Of a stretch of DNA of 5,215 nucleotides, positions 1 through 3,623 are shown piece after piece. The first letter of the stretch is position 1. Each line of letters starts with the position of its first letter. Where the stretch lies: contig CANOPV010000077.1 of assembly GCA_947568605.1 (NCBI GenBank), positions 1 to 5,215 on the forward strand. The letters run 5' to 3'. A program made the translations under genes and the position numbers. The notes beneath the pieces are model-generated. The model ran no database searches. It was not told the DNA's origin and worked only from the letters and a program-made list of their open reading frames with translations. Origin of the DNA: an uncultured Clostridium sp. (GTDB taxonomy: Bacteria > Bacillota > Clostridia > TANB77 > CAG-508).

Positions 1-2
1 CT

Positions 3-1025
3 TATGGAGAACTTGCAAGTGAATTAGATGATGTTCCACCAGACCAAATAGATAAAGTGTTTGACGCATTCGAAGAAATGGGAGTAAATATATTAGGAGA
101 TTCTTTTGAAGATGATGAACCAGATATCGAAGATTTAGAAGAAGTAGAAGAAATAAAAATTGAAGACATAAATAACTTAGAAAATTTTGATGGAATAAAT
201 ATAGATGACCCAGTTAAAATGTATTTAAGAGAAATAGGAAGAATACCACTTTTAACGTATGATCAAGAATTAGACTTAGCAGAAAAAGTGCTAAATGGAG
301 ATGAAGAAGCAAAACAAATACTTGCAGAATCAAATTTAAGATTGGTGGTTAGTATTGCTAAAAAATATGTAGGTAGAGGAATGTTATTTTTAGACTTAAT
401 ACAAGAAGGAAATATGGGATTAATTAAAGCAGTCGAAAAATTTGATTATGAAAAAGGATATAAATTTAGTACCTATGCAACTTGGTGGATTAGACAAGCA
501 ATAACAAGGGCAATTGCAGACCAAGCAAGAACAATAAGAATACCAGTTCATATGGTAGAAACAATAAATAAATTAATACGTACATCAAGACACTTATTAC
601 AAAAATTAGGAAGAGAACCAAGTCCAGAAGAAATTGCAGAAGAATTAGAAATGCCATTAGAAAAGGTAATAGAAATACAAAAAATAGCACAAGACCCTGT
701 ATCATTAGAAACACCAATAGGAGAAGAAGATGATAGCCACTTAGGAGACTTTATTCAAGATGATGATAGTCCTGCTCCACAAGATTCAGCAGCATATACA
801 CTATTAAAAGAACAATTAGAAGAAGTAATGAATACATTAACACCAAGAGAAGCAAAAGTATTAAAATTAAGATTTGGATTAGAAGATGGAAAAGCCCGTA
901 CATTAGAAGAGGTAGGAAGAGAATTTGCAGTAACACGTGAAAGAATTAGACAAATAGAAGCAAAAGCATTAAGAAAATTAAGACATCCAAGTAGAAGCAA
1001 AAAATTAAAAGATTATATGAATTAA
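3..1025 (+). CDS. rpoD: RNA polymerase primary sigma factor RpoD (SigA), 5'-truncated
   Basis: Housekeeping sigma factor that directs core RNA polymerase to -35/-10 promoters. The frame is open from base 3 (bases 1-2 belong to the preceding codon). A GTG at 57 is internal, because the residues before it (YGELASELDD...) read as the region 1.1 helical fold. 340 residues are visible; full-length family members usually run about 360-380, so only a short N-terminus is missing. In visible numbering: region 1.1 remnant 1-30, acidic linker 31-65, region 1.2 (DPVKMYLREIG) near 68-79, region 2 near 111-167 including the core-binding and -10-recognition stretch DLIQEGN...FSTYATWWIRQAI, region 3 near 168-229, region 3.2 finger (DPVSLETPIG) near 232, and region 4.2 helix-turn-helix (EEVGREFAVTRERIRQIEAKALRKL) near 302-326. 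TAA stop at 1023-1025. No terminator follows; the next promoter starts two bases after the stop. Identification is firm. Confidence 0.97.
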   Translation, partial: YGELASELDDVPPDQIDKVFDAFEEMGVNILGDSFEDDEPDIEDLEEVEEIKIEDINNLENFDGINIDDPVKMYLREIGRIPLLTYDQELDLAEKVLNGDEEAKQILAESNLRLVVSIAKKYVGRGMLFLDLIQEGNMGLIKAVEKFDYEKGYKFSTYATWWIRQAITRAIADQARTIRIPVHMVETINKLIRTSRHLLQKLGREPSPEEIAEELEMPLEKVIEIQKIAQDPVSLETPIGEEDDSHLGDFIQDDDSPAPQDSAAYTLLKEQLEEVMNTLTPREAKVLKLRFGLEDGKARTLEEVGREFAVTRERIRQIEAKALRKLRHPSRSKKLKDYMN

Positions 1026-1026
1026 T

Positions 1027-1058
1027 TTGACATTCTTTGAATTTTATGTTAATATAAT
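1027..1058 (+). promoter_or_regulatory. Putative sigma-A promoter for the 101-residue ORF
   Basis: A perfect -35 TTGACA lies at 1027-1032, directly after the rpoD stop. Candidate -10 elements are TAATAT at 1050-1055 (17-bp spacing, 4 of 6) or a perfect TATAAT at 1053-1058 (20-bp spacing, too long). The exact -10 is therefore uncertain, but an independent promoter for the gene at 1088 is likely, in addition to read-through from rpoD. Confidence 0.6.
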
Positions 1059-1087
1059 ATATGTAATAATATTATAGGAGAGGTAAA

Positions 1088-1393
1088 ATGGAAAAAATAT
1101 TAAATATTTTAAATAAGATATTAATTAGAACAGATGATGTATCTTCAACAGATTTATCAACAGAAGACCAAATAAGTGAAATAAATAATATAAGTAATGA
1201 ATCAGAAGATACAAAAAAAGCATTAGGAGAATCTTTACAAAATATAAAAATGGAATACGTAATAAAACCTTATGAATTACAATTAAAACGTTCAATATAT
1301 GAATCTAAACCAAAAAAAGAAAAATTAAATTCTATAACAAAAGTAGCACAGGTAAAAGAAAAAATAGAAAATATGGATGAAAAAGATAGATAA
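1088..1393 (+). CDS. Hypothetical protein, 101 residues, soluble and charged
   Basis: I do not recognise this protein. Its ATG is preceded by a strong ribosome-binding site (AGGAGAGG, 1076-1083) and a plausible promoter, and its codon use (TTA, ATA, AGA, GAA) matches its neighbours, so it is probably a real gene. There is no signal peptide, membrane segment or cysteine. The N-terminus (MEKILNILNKILIRTDD) could form a short amphipathic helix. Residues about 16-50 are acidic and rich in Ser/Asn, suggesting disorder, and residues about 54-93 are lysine-rich and probably helical. It lies between rpoD (62-base gap) and the tRNA operon, whose promoter starts 24 bases after its stop. No terminator is visible between them, so its transcript may run into the tRNAs. 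Function is unknown and the genomic context gives no specific hint. Confidence 0.75.
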   Translation: MEKILNILNKILIRTDDVSSTDLSTEDQISEINNISNESEDTKKALGESLQNIKMEYVIKPYELQLKRSIYESKPKKEKLNSITKVAQVKEKIENMDEKDR

Positions 1394-1417
1394 AATAAAA
1401 AAATTTTTAAAAAAGTA

Positions 1418-1446
1418 TTGACAAATTAAATAATAAGTTTTATAAT
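1418..1446 (+). promoter_or_regulatory. Consensus sigma-A promoter of the tRNA operon
   Basis: TTGACA at 1418-1423 and TATAAT at 1441-1446 are both perfect and separated by exactly 17 bp, as expected for a strong stable-RNA promoter. The predicted transcript start is about 1452-1454, some 15 bases before tRNA-Gly. Confidence 0.92.
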
Positions 1447-1452
1447 TTATAC

Positions 1453-1560
1453 TTGTCAGGGGTAAATGCAGGTGTAGTTCAATGGTAGAACCCCAGCCTT
1501 CCAAGCTGGCTACGTGGGTTCGATTCCCACTACCTGCTCCAAATGCAATACCCCTGGCAA
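1453..1560 (+). other. 12-bp precursor stem enclosing tRNA-Gly
   Basis: TTGTCAGGGGTA (1453-1464), at the predicted 5' end of the operon transcript, is complementary to TACCCCTGGCAA (1549-1560) beyond the tRNA-Gly 3' end. As RNA all 12 positions pair, with one U-G wobble (1456-1557). The stem closes over the whole tRNA, leaving 3 unpaired bases on the 5' side and 7 on the 3' side. It may guide 5'/3' processing or protect the transcript end. The complementarity is seen directly; the role is inferred. Confidence 0.7.
1468..1541 (+). tRNA. tRNA-Gly (anticodon UCC)
   Basis: The full cloverleaf can be drawn. Acceptor stem GCAGGTG/TACCTGC has one G-U at the base, D stem is GTTC/GAAC, and anticodon stem CCAGC/GCTGG carries loop CTTCCAA with UCC at 1500-1502, reading GGA, the dominant glycine codon here. 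The T arm is GTGGG/CCCAC with loop TTCGATT. Discriminator is U and the CCA end is encoded (1539-1541). It is the first gene of the operon. Confidence 0.97.
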
Positions 1561-1581
1561 AAACTAATTTTAGCATAAAAT

Positions 1582-1658
1582 GCGCCCTTAGCTCAGTTGG
1601 TCAGAGCAACCGGCTCATAACCGGTGGGTCCAAGGTTCGAATCCTTGAGGGCGCACCA
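1582..1658 (+). tRNA. tRNA with CAU anticodon (elongator Met or lysidine-modified Ile2)
   Basis: The acceptor stem GCGCCCT/AGGGCGC is fully paired, the D stem is GCTC/GAGC, and the anticodon stem ACCGG/CCGGT carries loop CTCATAA with CAU at 1616-1618. The T stem is CAAGG/CCTTG, the discriminator A, and the CCA is encoded. The paired first base (G1-C72) argues against initiator tRNA. C4-G69 and C5-G68 resemble the pairs favoured by TilS in Ile2 tRNAs, so tRNA-Ile2 (reading AUA, a very common codon here) is a real alternative to elongator Met. Seven T residues follow the CCA directly. Confidence 0.93.
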
Positions 1659-1673
1659 TTTTTTTATATATTT

Positions 1674-1759
1674 GGGCAGATGGCCGAGTGGCTAAAGGCG
1701 GCAGACTGTAAATCTGTTCTCATTTGAGTACGATGGTTCGAATCCATCTCTGCCCACCA
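1674..1759 (+). tRNA. tRNA-Tyr (anticodon GUA)
   Basis: Class II tRNA of 86 bases with a long variable arm. Acceptor stem GGGCAGA/TCTGCCC is fully paired. Anticodon stem GCAGA/TCTGT (one G-U) carries loop CTGTAAA with GUA at 1708-1710. The T loop is TTCGAAT, the discriminator A, and the CCA is encoded (1757-1759). It is the last gene of the operon, 15 bases after the CAU tRNA. Its last bases (CACCA) begin the duplicated segment that recurs at 2297. Confidence 0.97.
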
Positions 1760-1817
1760 AAAAATAAAATCTTGTAAGTATTAAAGAATAATATTTACAA
1801 GATTTTTTTATTATAAA
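1755..1817 (+). repeat. 63-base direct repeat, copy 1 (tRNA-Tyr 3' end plus terminator)
   Basis: Matches 2297-2359 at 61 of 63 positions; differences are 1761 A/T and 1770 T/C. It begins at the last acceptor base of tRNA-Tyr, includes the discriminator and CCA, and runs through the terminator. The copies are offset by 542 bases and bracket the convergent small-RNA module. Confidence 0.9.
1767..1809 (+). terminator. Intrinsic terminator of the tRNA operon
   Basis: A 16-bp stem (1767-1782 with 1790-1805, one G-U) and a 7-base loop AAAGAAT are followed by a T run (1803-1809). The A-rich 5' side makes it potentially bidirectional. It is part of the 63-base repeat whose second copy is at 2297-2359. 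Confidence 0.9.
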
Positions 1818-1835
1818 AGCAATTAAATAAAACTA

Positions 1836-1864
1836 TTGTTTTTAAATTTAAAATAAAGTATAAT
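1836..1864 (+). promoter_or_regulatory. Promoter of the 46-codon ORF
   Basis: TTGTTT (1836-1841) and a perfect TATAAT (1859-1864) are 17 bp apart. The expected start is near A1871. The leader of about 43 bases opens with TCCTT, which can pair with AAGGA at 1882-1886 or, as TCCTTT, with the Shine-Dalgarno bases AAAGGA at 1897-1902. Confidence 0.8.
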
Positions 1865-1903
1865 AAACATATCCTTTTAACAAGGAAATCTTGAAGAAAG
1901 GAG

Positions 1904-1922
1904 GACTAGACTAATGACAAAT
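1904..1922 (+). repeat. Direct repeat over the translation start, copy 1
   Basis: GACTAGACTAATGACAAAT contains the last base of the Shine-Dalgarno and the ATG of the 46-codon ORF. It matches 2147-2165 at 17 of 19 positions with an uninterrupted ACTAATGAC core (1910-1918). The - strand RNA made from the second copy is therefore complementary to this ribosome-binding region. Confidence 0.85.
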
Positions 1923-2054
1923 GCAGACTTAGTATGGCGTTTGGTGGAATTATTACTAAAAAAAGAAAAAGACTCAAAGCAAGTAGTTCTTGCCCAAGAC
2001 CAAATTCCAAAAGACAAAAAACAGCAAGATGAAATAAAACAAAAAGAGGCTTAA
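1914..2054 (+). CDS. Small protein of 46 residues; candidate toxin or regulated peptide
   Basis: The ATG at 1914 follows a strong AAAGGAGG (1897-1904) with 9-base spacing, its own promoter lies upstream and a terminator hairpin just after the TAA, so it is very likely translated. The N-terminal part (ADLVWRLVELLLKKEK) predicts an amphipathic helix with a polar face D5-R9-E12-K16 and a hydrophobic face of Leu/Val/Trp. Residues about 16-46 are highly charged and rich in Lys/Gln/Asp, probably disordered or helical. There is no signal peptide, no cysteine, and no stretch long enough for a membrane helix, unlike classic Fst, TxpA or BsrG toxins. The codons CGT, TTG, GTG and GCC stand out slightly against the A-ending usage around it. 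The start region is repeated in the convergent RNA at 2147-2165, implying antisense control of translation. I do not recognise the family; a toxin role is inferred only from locus architecture. Confidence 0.8.
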   Translation: MTNADLVWRLVELLLKKEKDSKQVVLAQDQIPKDKKQQDEIKQKEA

Positions 2055-2060
2055 CTAGCA

Positions 2061-2099
2061 AAAAAGAGTGTAGCACTACCACATTGCTATGCTCTTTTT
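2061..2099 (+). terminator. Terminator hairpin of the 46-codon mRNA, loop CTACCACAT
   Basis: A 15-bp stem (2061-2075 with 2085-2099, two G-U pairs on the + strand RNA) has a 9-base loop CTACCACAT and ends in five T, six bases after the ORF stop. On the - strand the stem ends in a T run as well, so it could act in both directions. The loop octamer CTACCACA (2076-2083) recurs in the next hairpin at 2125-2132. Confidence 0.85.
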
Positions 2100-2104
2100 A
2101 ATAC

Positions 2105-2146
2105 AAAAATAAAAGAACTAAATGCTACCACACATCTAGTTCTTTT
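2105..2146 (-). terminator. Terminator hairpin of the antisense RNA
   Basis: Perfect 10-bp stem AAAAGAACTA (2111-2120) with TAGTTCTTTT (2137-2146) and a 16-base loop containing CTACCACA (2125-2132). On the - strand the stem is followed by ATTTTTG; on the + strand it is followed by GACTATAC, so it works better as a - strand terminator. Confidence 0.75.
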
Positions 2147-2165
2147 GACTATACTAATGACTAAT
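2147..2165 (+). repeat. Direct repeat over the translation start, copy 2
   Basis: GACTATACTAATGACTAAT, 17 of 19 identical to 1904-1922. It is not preceded by a ribosome-binding site and is transcribed in the opposite direction, which yields antisense sequence for copy 1. Confidence 0.85.
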
Positions 2166-2195
2166 CTTTTTTGTTCACTTAATTAAGTTAAATAT

Positions 2196-2224
2196 AGTAT
2201 ACTACTTTTTTTATTATATGTCAA
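2196..2224 (-). promoter_or_regulatory. Strong promoter of the antisense RNA
   Basis: Read on the - strand: TTGACA (2224-2219), a 17-bp spacer, then TATACT (2201-2196). An A-rich stretch (AATTTTAAAAAACAT) just upstream of the -35 resembles an UP element. The 12-bp palindrome ACTTAATTAAGT (2177-2188) lies at the predicted start. Confidence 0.85.
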
Positions 2225-2296
2225 ATGTTTTTTAAAATTCATTTTAAACTTCATTTTTTTCAATTTTTATGCATATCTTTTGTTCTAGTTATAAGA

Positions 2297-2359
2297 CACC
2301 AATAAATAAAACCTTGTAAGTATTAAAGAATAATATTTACAAGATTTTTTTATTATAAA
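2297..2359 (+). repeat. 63-base direct repeat, copy 2
   Basis: Second copy of 1755-1817, starting with CACCAA as at the tRNA 3' end, although no intact tRNA precedes it. The stretch 2225-2296 before it is plain AT-rich sequence in which I see no gene. Confidence 0.9.
2309..2351 (+). terminator. Duplicate copy of the tRNA-operon terminator
   Basis: Same hairpin as 1767-1809 with T-to-C at 2312, which changes one lower-stem pair to C-A. The T run is intact. No + strand gene ends here, so it is either an orphan left by duplication or it insulates the Nudix gene. Confidence 0.7.
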
Positions 2360-2409
2360 TAATGAAATATAATGTAGTAGAGTTTTTATTTTATTTTTTT
2401 ATCAAAATA

Positions 2410-2438
2410 TTGAAACCACAAAAATTTTATGATATAAA
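2410..2438 (+). promoter_or_regulatory. Promoter of the Nudix gene
   Basis: TTGAAA (2410-2415), 17-bp spacer, TATAAA (2433-2438), with an extended -10 TGA at 2430-2432. The expected start is near 2445, giving a leader so short that the ribosome-binding site GAGGTG (2445-2450) would lie at the very 5' end. Confidence 0.7.
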
Positions 2439-2458
2439 ATATATGAGGTGAAAAAACA

Positions 2459-3007
2459 ATGAGTGAAATGGAAGAAAAATTCGATGTATTAAACGAATTA
2501 GGAGAATTTACAGGAAAAATTGCAACAAGAGAAGAATGTCATAAAAAAGGACTATGGCATAGAGCAGTATACGCTTTTATTATAGACAATAATGGAAATG
2601 TATTATTGCAAAAAAGAAGTGCAAATAAAAAATTATGGCCTAATATGTGGGATGTAACGGTCGGAGGACACGTAAATTGTGGAGAATTTGGAAGACAGGC
2701 ATTAATAAGAGAAACAAAAGAAGAATTAGGAATAGAAATAAACGATGATGATATAAAATATTTAGTAGGCTCAACCTCAATAAATGAACAAGGAGATATT
2801 ATAAATAAACACTATAACGAATGTTATCTAATAACAAAAAATATAGATACATCAAAAATAAAATTACAAAAAGAAGAAGTATCAGAAGTAAAATATTTTT
2901 CTAAAAAAGAATTATTAGAAAGAATATCTAATAATTATAATGAATTAACAAAAAAAACAGGTGCGTGGAATTTTTTAGAAAAAATATTGAACAATTATAT
3001 AAAATAA
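2459..3007 (+). CDS. Nudix hydrolase, IPP-isomerase-like subgroup (YfcD type)
   Basis: Cytoplasmic Nudix-fold enzyme of 182 residues, a usual length for the group. The Nudix box runs from G70 to I92 and fits GX5EX7REUXEEXGU: G70, E76, R84, E85, E88, E89, G91 are all present, so the metal-binding glutamates are intact. The N-terminal EEKFDVLNELGEFTGKIATREECHKKGLWHRAVYAFI and the later RSANKKLWPNMWD resemble the isopentenyl-diphosphate isomerase-like branch, which includes many uncharacterised diphosphatases. A true isomerase role is possible but less likely without a neighbouring isoprenoid gene. The ATG at 2459 has GAGGTG 8 bases upstream and its own promoter. It stands alone, with hairpins on both sides. 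The substrate cannot be told from sequence. Confidence 0.9.
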   Translation: MSEMEEKFDVLNELGEFTGKIATREECHKKGLWHRAVYAFIIDNNGNVLLQKRSANKKLWPNMWDVTVGGHVNCGEFGRQALIRETKEELGIEINDDDIKYLVGSTSINEQGDIINKHYNECYLITKNIDTSKIKLQKEEVSEVKYFSKKELLERISNNYNELTKKTGAWNFLEKILNNYIK

Positions 3008-3070
3008 ATTTTAATAATAAATATGTTAAAATATGTAATAAATAAAAGTTCTAAACCTTAACCATAAAGC

Positions 3071-3113
3071 ATAAAATAAATAATGTACAAGTATTGTACA
3101 TTATTTATTTTAT
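3071..3113 (+). terminator. 20-bp perfect palindromic hairpin after the Nudix gene
   Basis: ATAAAATAAATAATGTACAA (3071-3090) pairs perfectly with 3094-3113 around a 3-base loop GTA. The 3' arm is T-rich but there is no clean T run after it, so it may be a weak, probably bidirectional terminator. The TGTACA-rich core could also be a regulator binding site. Confidence 0.5.
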
Positions 3114-3144
3114 AATAGAAAAGATAAAAATTTACAAAAATATA

Positions 3145-3193
3145 GGGGCATCGCTTGTGGAAATACCCGTAAGAAGTAACACCCCTGTGCCCT
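3145..3193 (+). ncRNA. GC-rich foldable island, candidate structured RNA
   Basis: Within DNA of very low GC this block stands out. On the + strand GGGCA (3146-3150) pairs with TGCCC (3188-3192), and an internal hairpin CUUGUGG (3154-3160) pairs with CCGUAAG (3167-3173) around a 6-base loop. The two wobble pairs (G-U, U-G) exist only on the + strand, so transcription in that direction is favoured. A T-rich tract follows (CCCTTTATTTATATATTT). CCCC at 3182-3185 could alternatively pair with GGGG at 3145-3148. I do not match it to a riboswitch or small RNA family that I know. No clear promoter is visible upstream, so it may lie in the Nudix 3' UTR. Confidence 0.4.
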
Positions 3194-3239
3194 TTATTTA
3201 TATATTTATGAAAATTTTGTGAATTTTTAATAAAGTGTA

Positions 3240-3268
3240 TTGACAATTCTAAAAAAAAGGTATACATT
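3240..3268 (+). promoter_or_regulatory. Promoter of groES-groEL
   Basis: A perfect -35 TTGACA lies at 3240-3245. The -10 is either TATACA at 3261-3266 (15-bp spacing) or TACATT at 3263-3268 (17-bp). It sits immediately before the CIRCE element, the usual arrangement for HrcA-repressed promoters. Confidence 0.75.
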
Positions 3269-3269
3269 A

Positions 3270-3296
3270 TTAGCAGTTACTTATAAAGAGTGCTAA
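3270..3296 (+). promoter_or_regulatory. CIRCE operator (HrcA binding site), left half degenerate
   Basis: The consensus is TTAGCACTC-N9-GAGTGCTAA. Here TTAGCAGTT (3270-3278; two mismatches), exactly nine bases, then a perfect GAGTGCTAA (3288-3296). It overlaps the start of transcription of groES-groEL, so HrcA repression relieved by heat or misfolded protein is expected. Confidence 0.88.
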
Positions 3297-3321
3297 TTTA
3301 AAAATAAGGAGGATTTCAAAA

Positions 3322-3603
3322 ATGATAAAACCATTATTAGACAGAGTAGTAATAAAAATGATAGAAAGCGAGGAAACAACAAAAAGTGGAATAATTTTAT
3401 CATCAAGTGCAAAAGAAAAACCACAAATAGCAGAAGTATTAGAAGTAGGACCAGGTGGAAAAGTAGACGGAAAAGAAATCGAAATGTATTTAAAAAAAGG
3501 TGATAAAGTAATTGTAAGCAAATATGCTGGAACAGAAGTAAAATATGAGGGAGAAGACCTTATCATAGTAAAACAAGAAGATGTTCTAGCAATAGTAGAA
3601 TAA
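3322..3603 (+). CDS. groES: Co-chaperonin GroES
   Basis: Heptameric lid of the GroEL chaperonin in the cytosol; it caps the folding chamber in an ATP-dependent cycle. The 93 residues are the normal length. Visible family marks: the start IKPLLDRVVIK, the mobile loop at about 16-32 with the GroEL-contacting tripeptide IIL (24-26), the conserved VGPGGK near 42-47, and GDKVIVSKYAGTEVKYEGEDLIIVKQEDVLAIVE at the C-terminus. The ATG at 3322 has AAGGAGG (3306-3312) 9 bases upstream. It is the first gene of the operon, 20 bases before groEL, and is controlled by the CIRCE promoter. Confidence 0.97.
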   Translation: MIKPLLDRVVIKMIESEETTKSGIILSSSAKEKPQIAEVLEVGPGGKVDGKEIEMYLKKGDKVIVSKYAGTEVKYEGEDLIIVKQEDVLAIVE

Positions 3604-3623
3604 AAAATAGGAGGTAAATTAAT

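Larger units (their letters stand above)
2103..2189 (-). ncRNA. Convergent antisense RNA, about 85 bases
   Basis: The promoter at 2196-2224 predicts a start at about 2189 (A on the - strand), and hairpin 2111-2146 followed by ATTTTTG on the - strand predicts an end near 2103. The RNA has no ORF beyond 5 codons. From 5' to 3' it carries the complement of the ORF start region (2165-2147) and then a hairpin with loop UGUGGUAG, complementary to the loop of the mRNA terminator. It resembles the antitoxin RNA II of par/fst loci in size and order of parts. Read-through to the 2061-2099 hairpin would give a longer RNA that overlaps the mRNA 3' end. Confidence 0.65.
1836..2224. other. Candidate type I toxin-antitoxin-like locus (convergent small mRNA and antisense RNA)
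   Basis: Two promoters face each other over about 390 bases. The + strand unit makes a short mRNA with a 46-codon ORF. The - strand unit makes an RNA of about 85 bases without a meaningful ORF. A 17-of-19 direct repeat places complementarity to the ORF's start region inside the antisense RNA, and both terminator hairpins show CTACCACA (or its complement) in the loop. Convergent RNAs interacting through direct repeats and terminator loops are known from the par/fst locus of enterococcal plasmid pAD1. The functional class is inferred from layout only. Confidence 0.6.

Noticed and set aside
490..1000. Leu/Phe-rich - strand frames inside rpoD, and similar ones opposite groES-groEL
   Set aside because: They are shadows of GAA/AAA/TTA-rich coding sequence on the opposite strand, with no start signals.
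1582..1658. Initiator tRNA-fMet
   Set aside because: The first acceptor pair is G-C, whereas initiator tRNAs carry a 1-72 mismatch.
1325..1727. Open frames of about 80 codons on both strands across the tRNA region
   Set aside because: They run through three well-formed tRNA genes and lack ribosome-binding sites; the open frames are by-products of tRNA sequence.
1934..2032. A 32-codon, very basic alternative frame starting at ATG 1934 inside the 46-codon ORF
   Set aside because: No Shine-Dalgarno lies upstream of 1934, and the strong ribosome-binding site and the direct repeat point to the ATG at 1914.
1755..2359. CRISPR array or insertion sequence suggested by the direct repeats
   Set aside because: Only two copies of the long repeat exist, with no regular spacers, no transposase or integrase frame, and no terminal inverted repeats.
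3058..3267. 69-codon open frame on the - strand between the Nudix gene and groES
   Set aside because: It passes through the 20-bp palindrome and the GC-rich island, has no ribosome-binding site, and its Tyr/Phe/Ile-rich product is what AT-rich noncoding DNA gives.
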